Below are positions 1 to 6,798 of a stretch of 11,329 nt of DNA, one piece after another. Both the position numbers and the translations under genes were made by a program. The stretch comes from Rickettsiaceae bacterium 4572_127 (GTDB lineage Bacteria > Pseudomonadota > Alphaproteobacteria > Rs-D84 > NBLK01), in NCBI GenBank assembly GCA_002084505.1, contig NBLK01000019.1, forward strand, positions 1 through 11,329. The letters run 5' to 3'. The number at the start of each line of letters is the position of its first letter. Position 1 is the first letter of the stretch. The notes beneath the pieces are model-generated. The model was not told the origin of the DNA. It was given only the letters and a program-made list of their open reading frames with translations, and did not search any database.

Positions 1-57
1 CATTGCATTTCCTAGTAGTGGAAACCCCGCTAAAATTATGAATATCTTTTTTATCAT
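1..57 (-). CDS. Partial gene, N-terminus of a putative exported protein
   Basis: An open frame starts with ATG at 57-55 on the minus strand and runs off the left edge. Only 19 residues are visible: MIKKIFIILAGFPLLGNAM. Two lysines followed by a hydrophobic run look like a signal peptide, so the product is probably exported or membrane-anchored. The function cannot be told from this fragment. No strong Shine-Dalgarno sequence precedes the start, but TATGAT lies a short way upstream on the minus strand and could be a -10 box. The gene is on the same strand as gatB, about 190 bases downstream of it. A chance ORF remains possible. Confidence 0.4.
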   Translation of the reverse strand, partial: MIKKIFIILAGFPLLGNAM

Positions 58-247
58 GTTGTAAGTATATCATAAAATTAGGATAAAAAAAAGTGTTTTA
101 TTTTGTGGCGGAGTTGTTTATTTAGAGTATATCAAAAGGGAACCCACAAAGGATGCCTTACAATAATATATTTTGTGCAGAGTTTTTTCGCTATCTTAAA
201 CTTTTATAGAAAGAAATTAAGCCTTATACGGAACAGAATCTTTTTTA
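58..247. other. Intergenic stretch, nothing recognised
   Basis: This AT-rich spacer lies between the end of gatB and the partial minus-strand gene at the left edge. I see no convincing terminator hairpin after gatB and no RNA gene. A plus-strand open frame from 103 runs through it and into the end of gatB, but it lacks any recognisable protein character and is judged spurious. Confidence 0.5.
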
Positions 248-1692
248 TTAACTTAATTTTTCTCTCAATAATTTATTTACTTCGGCAGGGTTTGCTTTTC
301 CCTGTGTTTTCTGCATAACTTGTCCTACAAACCATCCAATTAAAGCAACTTTTCCACCTTTATATTCTTTAACTTTATCAGAAGAATTAGCAAAAATTTC
401 TTCAATAACTTTTTCAATTGCACCACTATCTGTAATTTGCTTCAAGCCCTTTGCCTCAACAATTTTAGACGGCGAATGATTCGTTTTCAACATTTCCTCA
501 AACACAGTTTTAGCAATTTTTCCTGAGATAACTTTTTCCTGAATTAGATCAATTAACTCACCCAAATTTTCTGCCGAAACAGGACTTTCTGCAATCGTGC
601 GACTTTCTTTATTAAGGTGTCCTAAAAGTTCTGAAAGAATCCAATTCGTGACCATTTTTCCATCTCGTTGTTTTTCAGTTCCAACCGCAGTTTCAAAATA
701 TCTCGCTAAATTAACATCATTGGAAATAAAAATCGCATCGTCTTCTTTTAGCTGAAATTGAGAAATAAATCGCTTGCATTTCGCATCTGGCAATTAGCTT
801 CAATTTCTGCTTCATCTAAAATTAAAGGAAGCAAATCAGGATCAGGAAAATATCTATAATCTGCGGCGTTTTCTTTAGGTCGCATAAATTTTGTTTTTCC
901 CGTCTTAGGATTAAAAAGACGGCTTTCTTCTGTAAAAGTTTCTCCGCTATCATAGACCTTTACTTGTCGCTTTGCCTCATATTCTATCATCTGTTTTATA
1001 AAACGAATTGAATTCATATTTTTGATTTCACAACGAGTTCTAAATCCAGTCTCTCCAACTGGTCGCACAGAAACATTTACATCCGCTCGCATAGATCCTT
1101 CTTCCATATTTCCGTCGGAAGTTCCTAAGTATCTAACAATAGTTTGAATTTTTTTGAAATACTCACCTGCCTCTTCTGGTGAGGTCAAATCAGGATAGGA
1201 AACAATCTCCATTAGAGGAGTCCCTGAGCGATTTAGATCTACAAAACTTTTTTTTGGATCTTGATCGTGAATTAGTTTTCCAGCATCTTGTTCTAAATGA
1301 ATCCGTTCAATGCGAATTTTTCTAGCTCCCCATTCCTTAGTTTTAATTTCTAAAACACCTTCTCCAACTATCGGCTCGTGAGATTGAGAAATTTGATAGC
1401 CCTGTGGTAAATCTGGATAGAAATAATTTTTACGAGCAAAAAACGATTTTTTATTTATTTTACAATTTAGACCCAGTCCAGTGCGAATTGTTTGTTTAAC
1501 CGCCCAAGTGTTTATAACTGGTAACATTCCGGGCATTGCACAGTCTACAAAAGAAGTCTGTGTATTTGGTTCAGCACCAAAAATTCTCGGCGAACCTGAA
1601 AATAATTTTGAAGCGGATGATGCTTGGCAGTGAACTTCTAATCCTAAAACCACTTCCCATTTTTTATCCTTACCTTGAATTATATATCTCAT
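248..1692 (-). pseudogene. gatB: Aspartyl/glutamyl-tRNA amidotransferase subunit B, frameshifted
   Basis: GatB is the kinase/transamidase partner in the GatCAB complex, which converts Glu-tRNA(Gln) or Asp-tRNA(Asn) to the amidated forms. Family signatures visible are GLEVHCQ near the start, YFYPDLPQGYQISQ, DLNRSGTPLMEIV and GSMRADVNVSVRP, with the tail ending LLREKL. The start at 1692 is chosen because AAGGAG stands just upstream on the minus strand; an in-frame ATG at 1749 lacks this. The frame breaks near 791-795: codon 300 (AAT) is followed by TGCCAG, whereas AAT TTG CCA would restore the family pattern. Adding one T gives 1446 bases, an exact 481-residue GatB. As read, the first frame ends at 748 and the second frame is open to 248. 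The C-terminal part carries the tRNA-binding helical and YqeY-like tail. Because GatCAB is usually essential, a sequencing or assembly error in the short T run is as likely as a real mutation. Confidence 0.93.
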
Positions 1693-1720
1693 TTTTTGCT
1701 CCTTAATAATAACACATAAA

Positions 1721-1749
1721 TCAATACAGTAAAATAAAAAAATAGTCAA
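1721..1749 (-). promoter_or_regulatory. Candidate gatB promoter
   Basis: On the minus strand TTGACT (1749-1744) is a good -35 box. It is followed after 17 bases by TATTGA (1726-1721), a weak -10. It sits about 30 bases upstream of the gatB start codon, divergent from the trpR promoter. The -10 match is poor, so this is tentative. Confidence 0.35.
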
Positions 1750-1783
1750 TAAAATAAAAAATAGAATAAAAATTATTTTTTAC

Positions 1784-1812
1784 TTGCTTTTTGTATTTCG
1801 TACTAGTACAAT
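1784..1812 (+). promoter_or_regulatory. trpR promoter
   Basis: TTGCTT (1784-1789), 17 bases, then TACAAT (1807-1812) form a well-spaced sigma-70 type promoter. The -10 box overlaps the right end of the GTACTAGTAC palindrome, so a repressor bound there would block polymerase. Only 6 bases separate the -10 box from the trpR ATG. Transcription would therefore start at or next to the start codon, predicting a leaderless message. Confidence 0.65.
1799..1809. promoter_or_regulatory. TrpR operator 1 (autoregulation of trpR)
   Basis: CGTACTAGTAC contains the perfect 10-bp palindrome GTACTAGTAC at 1800-1809. GTACTAG/CTAGTAC is the half-site of the well-known trp operator, and the same 10-mer recurs at 2234 and 3044 before the next two genes. 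It overlaps the -10 box of the trpR promoter, consistent with autorepression. Confidence 0.8.
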
Positions 1813-1818
1813 ATATTT

Positions 1819-2142
1819 ATGACACAAAATAAAACAACAAATTTAATTGCTAAATTACTCTTAAAGTTAAAAACTCAAAATGAAATTGAGACTGTTTTAA
1901 GCGAGCTTTTGAGTCGTGCTGAAATGAGACAAATTAATGATAGAATCAAAATACTAGAAATGATAACTGCTGGAATCCCACACAGACATATATCGACAAA
2001 ACTAAAAGTCGGAATCGGAACCGTTTCTCGTGGCTCTGCATTATTAGAATCAAAAAAATGTATTGTTCCAAATTTACTAAAAAGAATTTCAAAAAAATCT
2101 TCTTTTTTCTCATGGCGAAAGCCATATATTTCTAATTCATAA
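1819..2142 (+). CDS. trpR: Trp operon repressor TrpR
   Basis: This 107-residue protein is a TrpR family member, a tryptophan-responsive dimeric DNA-binding repressor. The segment EMRQINDRIKILEMITAG (about 35-52) lines up with the EREALGTRVRIVEELLRG helix of E. coli TrpR. It is followed by a helix-turn-helix at about 54-75 ending GIGTVSRGSALL, equivalent to GIATITRGSNSL. Corepressor-site arginines appear kept (R42 and R71, equivalent to R54 and R84), and G72 matches G85. The position of E. coli S88 seems to be L75. The VSRGS motif separates it from the YerC/YecD branch of the superfamily. The lysine- and serine-rich tail (SKKSSFFSWRKPYISNS) is longer than needed for the fold. No Shine-Dalgarno sequence precedes ATG 1819, which fits leaderless translation. 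The operator in its own promoter implies autoregulation; the outer-membrane protein and trpB downstream are the probable targets. Confidence 0.88.
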   Translation: MTQNKTTNLIAKLLLKLKTQNEIETVLSELLSRAEMRQINDRIKILEMITAGIPHRHISTKLKVGIGTVSRGSALLESKKCIVPNLLKRISKKSSFFSWRKPYISNS

Positions 2143-2160
2143 AGCCTATTGGCTTATTTT
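2112..2160 (+). terminator. Weak hairpins at the end of trpR
   Basis: ATGGC-GAAA-GCCAT (2112-2125) lies inside the last codons of trpR. AAGCC-TATT-GGCTT (2142-2155) overlaps the stop and is followed by ATTTTCT. The stems are only 5 bp and the T tracts short, so this is at best a weak terminator or attenuating structure between trpR and the next gene. Confidence 0.35.
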
Positions 2161-2192
2161 CTACAATGTAAAAAGACTAAATTCAATATAAA

Positions 2193-2230
2193 TTGTTTGT
2201 GCAATTTATAAAAAATATATACAGTATAAC
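2193..2230 (+). promoter_or_regulatory. Candidate promoter for the outer-membrane protein gene
   Basis: TTGTTT (2193-2198), 17 bases, TATATA (2216-2221) is one possible promoter. TATAAC at 2225-2230 is another -10 candidate, and it lies at exactly the same distance (2 bases before CGTACTAGTACG) as a TATAAC at 3035-3040 before the trpB operator. TACGAT inside the operator edge is a third. I cannot choose between them, but every option places the operator over or next to the start of transcription. Confidence 0.4.
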
Positions 2231-2231
2231 T

Positions 2232-2245
2232 TCGTACTAGTACGA
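2232..2245. promoter_or_regulatory. TrpR operator 2 (outer-membrane protein gene)
   Basis: TCGTACTAGTACGA is a perfect 14-bp palindrome centred on CTAG. It is the second copy of the GTACTAGTAC core and stands 21 bases upstream of the start codon at 2267. Its centre matches a single half of the symmetrical trp operator. Confidence 0.8.
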
Positions 2246-2266
2246 TGAAAAATAAAAGGAAAAGTT

Positions 2267-3034
2267 ATGAAAAAAATAATACCTTTAATTGCAATTTCAT
2301 TTTTAGCTTCTAATGTTAAAGCAGTTGATTTAAATAGCTCTGAAAGTCCACTTGGATATGCTCCAAAAGGACATGGATTTACTTATTTAAAACTAAGTAA
2401 TATAGAAAACAATGATTTATTTAATCGCTATGCCACCTTAAAATCAGAAACAGTTTACGGATTAACTGATAAAATAATGTTATATGGAGGAGTGTCTTAT
2501 ACTGACTTAGAGACACTTGTTCCAGAGGATAGGAAAGATATTTCTTCTCCTAATTTAGGAGCATTTTACAGGGCTGTCGATTCTAAAAGTTTTAAATTAG
2601 ATTTTCATTCTGATTTTGTTTTTAAATTAAACAATAAAATAGACGAAACGGAAAGAAAACAAATGAACTTTGGAATTCGCTCCAGCTTTCAAAACGAAAA
2701 TTCTATACTCGGTTTTGGAGCAATTTCAAAATATAATTTTAAAAGCTCCGCTATAAAAGCATCAAATGATTTGCAAGCATATATAAATTTTCAACATTTA
2801 TTTAGCGATTCATTTTCAACTAATTTAATTTTTGTTTATGACTTTTTAAGTGACGAAACAGGTGGAGTGCCACTAGATAATAAATATAGTTTTATTGCTC
2901 AAGTTAATTACCATATTTTGCCTAAGTTTCTTATAGGTGTTTATGGTGGAAAGGAGTTTTATCAAGAGAACAACGGAATTCCTCAAATAAAAAACTCAAT
3001 CATAAGTGGTGTAAAAACATCATATAAATTTTAA
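2267..3034 (+). CDS. Putative TrpR-regulated outer-membrane beta-barrel protein
   Basis: The 255-residue product starts with a clear signal peptide, MKKIIPLIAISFLASNVKA, with a probable signal peptidase I site after VKA (residue 19). The mature part alternates polar and hydrophobic residues in many short stretches (for example FKLDFHSDFVFKLN, AYINFQHLF, TNLIFVYDFL, KFLIGVYGGKEF) and ends SGVKTSYKF. A terminal phenylalanine after an amphipathic strand is the usual signal for BAM-dependent insertion of outer-membrane barrels. Size suggests roughly 10-12 strands. I do not recognise a specific family. Its own TrpR-type operator just upstream, and its position between trpR and trpB, suggest a role tied to tryptophan supply, such as passage of indole, tryptophan or a tryptophan source. 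That is inference; an unrelated porin-like or adhesin role is possible. The ribosome site is AAAAGGA. Confidence 0.72.
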   Translation: MKKIIPLIAISFLASNVKAVDLNSSESPLGYAPKGHGFTYLKLSNIENNDLFNRYATLKSETVYGLTDKIMLYGGVSYTDLETLVPEDRKDISSPNLGAFYRAVDSKSFKLDFHSDFVFKLNNKIDETERKQMNFGIRSSFQNENSILGFGAISKYNFKSSAIKASNDLQAYINFQHLFSDSFSTNLIFVYDFLSDETGGVPLDNKYSFIAQVNYHILPKFLIGVYGGKEFYQENNGIPQIKNSIISGVKTSYKF

Positions 3035-3040
3035 TATAAC

Positions 3041-3056
3041 ATCGTACTAGTACGAT
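3041..3056. promoter_or_regulatory. TrpR operator 3 (trpB)
   Basis: ATCGTACTAGTACGAT is a perfect 16-bp palindrome and the longest of the three operator copies. It begins 6 bases after the stop codon of the outer-membrane protein and 22 bases before the trpB start. TATAAC (3035-3040) immediately before it could be a -10 box, but no good -35 is visible, so the promoter itself is uncertain. Repression here would control trpB separately from the upstream gene. Confidence 0.8.
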
Positions 3057-3077
3057 ACAACAACAAAAGGAAAAAAC

Positions 3078-4274
3078 ATGAAAAATACAAATTTATATCC
3101 AAAAGATGGATATTTTGGCAAATATGGTGGAGTTATTTTACCTCCACATTTAGTAACAGAAATGAAAAAAATATCAGATTTTTATTTAAAAATTAGAGAT
3201 GATAAATCATTTTTGGATAAATTAAAATACATTAGAAAACACTACCAAGGGCGTCCAACTCCTATTTCTTATGCAAAAAATTTATCTAAGGAATTTGATT
3301 TTGCTGATATTTACCTAAAAAGAGAAGACTTAAATCATACTGGTGCTCATAAATTAAATCACTGTATGGGACAAGTTTTGTTAGCTAAAATGATGGGGAA
3401 AAAGAAAATCATTGCAGAAACTGGAGCTGGGCAACATGGGGTGGCATTAGCTACAGCATCTGCTTATTTTGGATTAGAATGCGAAATTCATATGGGGGAA
3501 ATTGATATAAAAAAAGAAGCTCCAAATGTTATTCGTATGAAATTGTTAGGAGCTAAGGTTATTCCTGTTTCTTTTGGAACAAAGACTCTTAAAGATGCGG
3601 TCGACTCAGCTTTTAAGACTTATGCAGAAAATCCGAATGATGTTTTTTTTGCTATTGGCTCGGTCGTTGGTCCTTCTCCGTATCCGTTGATGGTAAAAGA
3701 CTTGCAGAAAATTATTGGAGACGAAGCAGAGAAGCAATTTAAGGAAATGACAGGAGAAGATCCAAATCATGTTATCGCTTGTGTTGGAGGAGGCTCCAAT
3801 GCTATTGGAATTTTTCAAGGTTTTTTAGAAAATGAAAATGTTAAACTTTATGGAATTGAGCCTTCTGGTAGATCACTAAATTTGGGAGATCATGCGGCTA
3901 CTTTAAGTTTTGGAGAAGATGGAGAAATTCATGGCTTTAAGACAATTCTTTTGAAAGATAAAGATGGAAAACCTGCTCCTGTTTATTCAATTGCAAGTGG
4001 TCTAGATTATCCCGGTGTTGGTCCAGAGCATGCATATCTCAAACAAATAGGCAGAGTTAATTACAAAATGATTTCAGACAAAGAATGTTTGAATGCTTTT
4101 CATTTTCTCTCAAAAAAAGAAGGAATAATTCCTGCTTTAGAAAGTGCTCATGCGGTTGCTTATGCATTAAAACTAGCAAAAACATTTAAGAAGAAACAAA
4201 CTATTTTAGTAAATTTATCTGGTCGCGGAGATAAAGATATTGATTTTGTTTTTCAAAATCATAATAATAAGTAA
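3078..4274 (+). CDS. trpB: Tryptophan synthase beta chain
   Basis: TrpB is the pyridoxal-phosphate enzyme that joins indole to L-serine to give tryptophan. The 398-residue protein has the family length and landmarks. GRPTP is at 58-62. The PLP lysine is K92 in KREDLNHTGAHKLN, and the catalytic glutamate is E114 in AETGAGQHG. The phosphate-binding loop is GGGSN at 237-241, the COMM-domain aspartate is D310 in SGLDYPGVGP, and S381 lies in NLSGRGDKD. All expected catalytic residues are present, so it should be active. It resembles the TrpB1 class that normally pairs with TrpA, yet no trpA adjoins it; the next gene is gyrB beyond a terminator. AAAAGG precedes the ATG. Operator 3 lies directly upstream, so expression should fall when tryptophan is plentiful. 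An indole-salvage role is the likely reading if trpA is absent from the genome. Confidence 0.95.
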   Translation: MKNTNLYPKDGYFGKYGGVILPPHLVTEMKKISDFYLKIRDDKSFLDKLKYIRKHYQGRPTPISYAKNLSKEFDFADIYLKREDLNHTGAHKLNHCMGQVLLAKMMGKKKIIAETGAGQHGVALATASAYFGLECEIHMGEIDIKKEAPNVIRMKLLGAKVIPVSFGTKTLKDAVDSAFKTYAENPNDVFFAIGSVVGPSPYPLMVKDLQKIIGDEAEKQFKEMTGEDPNHVIACVGGGSNAIGIFQGFLENENVKLYGIEPSGRSLNLGDHAATLSFGEDGEIHGFKTILLKDKDGKPAPVYSIASGLDYPGVGPEHAYLKQIGRVNYKMISDKECLNAFHFLSKKEGIIPALESAHAVAYALKLAKTFKKKQTILVNLSGRGDKDIDFVFQNHNNK

Positions 4275-4278
4275 AAAT

Positions 4279-4310
4279 AAAAAGCTCTAGAAATAGAGCT
4301 TTTTAATTTT
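4279..4310 (+). terminator. Intrinsic terminator after trpB
   Basis: AAAAAGCTCTA - GAAA - TAGAGCTTTTT (4279-4304) is a perfect 11-bp stem with a GAAA tetraloop ending in a T run, continued by AATTTT. It starts 5 bases after the trpB stop and isolates the trp genes from gyrB. Because of the A run on the other side it could also work on the minus strand. Confidence 0.88.
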
Positions 4311-4325
4311 CAATGATTTTTTCCT

Positions 4326-4353
4326 TTGATTCTTATTTTTAATATGCTAGATT
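4326..4353 (+). promoter_or_regulatory. gyrB promoter
   Basis: TTGATT (4326-4331), a 16-base spacer and TAGATT (4348-4353) lie 30 bases before the gyrB start. The -10 is preceded by TGC, giving an extended -10 of the TGnTATAAT type. Confidence 0.6.
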
Positions 4354-4383
4354 TTTATCATTAGCCAAAAAGAAGGGAAGATT

Positions 4384-6768
4384 ATGACACAAGAATATTC
4401 AGCGGATTCAATTAAAGTATTAAAAGGCTTAGAGGCAGTTAAAAAACGCCCTGGGATGTATATTGGAGATGTAGGGTCGCTCCAAGGTTTTCATCACATG
4501 CTTCATGAGGTTTTAGACAACTCAATAGACGAAGCGATGGCAGGACATTGCTCACGAGTTGATGTGATTCTAAATGCTGATGGATCGGCAACAGTGCGAG
4601 ATGATGGGCGTGGAATTCCAGTAGCTAAACATACTGAAAGTGGGAAATCAGCAGCAGAATTAATTATGACTGAACTTCACGCAGGTGGAAAATTCGATCA
4701 AAATTCATATAAAGTTTCAGGTGGACTTCACGGAGTTGGAGTTTCTGTTGTTAACGCACTATCAGAATGGCTAGAACTACGAGTTTGGAGAGATGGAAAA
4801 GAATATTTCATGAGATTTGAAGAAGGATTTTTAAAAACTCCTTTAACTGTTAAAAATGAAAATACAGGCGATCACACTGGGACAGAAATTACTTTTCTAG
4901 CATCTGATAAAACTTTTGCAATTTCAGAATATGACTATCCAATTTTAGAAAATCGTCTTCGCGAGCTTTCATTTTTAAATTCAGGAGATGTGAAAATTTT
5001 CCTAACTGACAAAAGAAAAGCTGAGCCAAAAACAATTAGTTTGCATTCCCCCGGTGGAATTAAATCGTTCGTGGAATATCTAAATCGTTCGAAAAATGTC
5101 TTACATGAAGAAACAATTTTTATTCAAGGAAAAAGTGGAAATGCTACAGTAGATGTAGCTTTAGCTTGGACTGGGAGTTATCATGAGACTATTTTATGTT
5201 TTACAAATAACATTCCGCAAAAAGATGGTGGGACTCATTTAACTGGTTTCAAAGGAGCTTTGACTCGTTCACTAACTCGTTATATTCAAGACAAAGGATT
5301 TTTGAAAAAACTAAAAATCTCTCTAACTGGTGATGATTTCCGAGAAGGAATTACTTGTGTTCTTGCTGTAAAAATTCCTGAGCCACAGTTCTCATCTCAA
5401 ACAAAAGAAAAATTAGTTTCTTCAGAAGTGCGAACACTTGTAGAAAGTCTAGTTTACGAACATTTAAGCGACTGGCTTGAAGAACATCCAACTGATGCAA
5501 AAAAAATTGTAGATAAAATTATTGAGGCGGCTAGTGCTCGTGAGGCAGCCCGAAAAGCTCGTGATTTAACTCGAAAAAAAGACACAATGGATATTGCAGG
5601 GCTTGCTGGAAAGTTGGCAGATTGCTCTTCTCGTGATCCTGCAGAATCTGAAATTTTCATAGTTGAGGGAGATTCTGCTGGTGGTACTGCTAAGCAAGGA
5701 CGAGATAGAAAAGTTCAAGCGATTTTACCACTACGAGGAAAAATTCTTAATGTTGAGCGAGCTCGATTTGATCGAATGATTTCAAGTGATTCAGTTGGAA
5801 TGCTAATAAAAGCACTGGGTTGCGGAATCGGAAAAGAAGATTTTGATGTTGAAAAATTAAAGTATCATAAAGTTATAATCATGACCGACGCCGATGTTGA
5901 TGGGGCTCATATTGCTACGCTTTTACTTACATTTTTTTACCGCCACATGCCTGAATTGATTGAACGAGGGCATTTATATATTGCTCAGCCTCCGCTTTAT
6001 AAAGTGAAAAAAGGTTCGTCTGAAATTTATCTAAAAGACGATGCTGAACTTGAAGATCATTTAATAAAACTTGCTGTGAATGACTTAGTTTGGACACTTG
6101 CCGACGGCACTCAAATTGGTGGACAAGAATTAATTATGAGAATAAAACAAGCTAGAAAATTCAAAAAAATAATAGAGGGATTTTCATCAATTGTTTCTAC
6201 TAATTTATTTTCAAGACTTGTAATTGGTGGACTTTTGAATAAAAAAAGCAACAAAGAATTAGCAGAATATCTAAATTCACAAGAAGATAAATATCACAAA
6301 GGCTGGACTGTTGAAACTATGGAAAATGGAAATGTGAAAGTTTCTAGAACACTTCGTGGCGTTGAAGAAAGGCACATTATAAAAGAAGATTTATTGATGA
6401 GTGACGAGGCTCGCAGACTTGCTGAATTTGTTAAAAATGATTTTGGAGAGTTATATTTTATGGCTTCAAATTTACTCCATAAAGATAATAAATATTCTAT
6501 AATTACTCCGTTTGATTTACTAGAAAAAGTAGGAAAAGTTGGGAAAATGGGAATTTATTTGCAACGATATAAAGGGCTTGGAGAAATGAATGATCACCAA
6601 CTTTGGGAGACTACACTTGATCCTGAGGCTAGAAGTTTATTGCAAGTTTCTGTTGAAGATGCACTTCAAGCCGATGAAACTTTTTCAAAATTAATGGGAG
6701 ACGAGACTCTTCCACGACGAGAATTCATTCAGGAAAATGCACTAAATGTGCAAAATCTGGATGCTTAA
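4384..6768 (+). CDS. gyrB: DNA gyrase subunit B
   Basis: GyrB is the ATPase subunit of the A2B2 type II topoisomerase that introduces negative supercoils. The 794-residue protein has the GHKL ATPase features: E42 and N46 in HEVLDNSIDEAMAGH, D73 in VRDDGRGIP, and GGLHGVGVSVVNALS. A transducer region follows. The TOPRIM domain shows E428 in IVEGDSAGG, PLRGKILNVE, and the metal-binding triad D502, D504 and D506 in MTDADVDGAH. After the TOPRIM domain comes the roughly 170-residue insertion typical of proteobacterial GyrB, then QRYKGLGEMN near the C-terminus. AAGGGAAG precedes ATG 4384. It has its own promoter and is insulated from trpB by a terminator. No terminator is visible after it, so the HNH gene and perhaps glyS could be read through from this promoter. 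ParE is an alternative, but length and insertion favour GyrB. Confidence 0.97.
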   Translation: MTQEYSADSIKVLKGLEAVKKRPGMYIGDVGSLQGFHHMLHEVLDNSIDEAMAGHCSRVDVILNADGSATVRDDGRGIPVAKHTESGKSAAELIMTELHAGGKFDQNSYKVSGGLHGVGVSVVNALSEWLELRVWRDGKEYFMRFEEGFLKTPLTVKNENTGDHTGTEITFLASDKTFAISEYDYPILENRLRELSFLNSGDVKIFLTDKRKAEPKTISLHSPGGIKSFVEYLNRSKNVLHEETIFIQGKSGNATVDVALAWTGSYHETILCFTNNIPQKDGGTHLTGFKGALTRSLTRYIQDKGFLKKLKISLTGDDFREGITCVLAVKIPEPQFSSQTKEKLVSSEVRTLVESLVYEHLSDWLEEHPTDAKKIVDKIIEAASAREAARKARDLTRKKDTMDIAGLAGKLADCSSRDPAESEIFIVEGDSAGGTAKQGRDRKVQAILPLRGKILNVERARFDRMISSDSVGMLIKALGCGIGKEDFDVEKLKYHKVIIMTDADVDGAHIATLLLTFFYRHMPELIERGHLYIAQPPLYKVKKGSSEIYLKDDAELEDHLIKLAVNDLVWTLADGTQIGGQELIMRIKQARKFKKIIEGFSSIVSTNLFSRLVIGGLLNKKSNKELAEYLNSQEDKYHKGWTVETMENGNVKVSRTLRGVEERHIIKEDLLMSDEARRLAEFVKNDFGELYFMASNLLHKDNKYSIITPFDLLEKVGKVGKMGIYLQRYKGLGEMNDHQLWETTLDPEARSLLQVSVEDALQADETFSKLMGDETLPRREFIQENALNVQNLDA

Positions 6769-6795
6769 AAAGGAGAAATAAAAAAAAGGAGAAAT
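6767..6795 (+). repeat. 13-bp direct repeat carrying two Shine-Dalgarno sites
   Basis: AAAAAGGAGAAAT occurs at 6767-6779 and again at 6783-6795, a 16-base period. Each copy holds an AGGAG ribosome-binding core. The second copy sits 3 bases before the HNH gene ATG, so its AGGAG core is about 7 bases upstream. The duplication overlaps the gyrB stop and may mark the left junction of an inserted segment. Confidence 0.7.
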
Positions 6796-6798
6796 GTT

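Noticed and set aside
103..318. Plus-strand open frame of 71 codons near the left end
   Set aside because: It overlaps the 3' end of gatB on the other strand, has no good ribosome site, and its hydrophobic, Phe/Leu-rich sequence is what AT-rich DNA gives by chance.
1693..1749. Longer gatB start at 1749 adding 19 residues
   Set aside because: The extension MTIFLFYCIDLCVIIKEQK is unlike GatB, runs through the likely promoter, and the AAGGAG site fits the start at 1692.
3606..3818. Minus-strand open frame inside trpB
   Set aside because: It is a shadow of a fully convincing trpB coding frame.
5454..5660. Minus-strand open frame inside gyrB
   Set aside because: It overlaps the conserved gyrB region leading into the TOPRIM motif and is a shadow frame.
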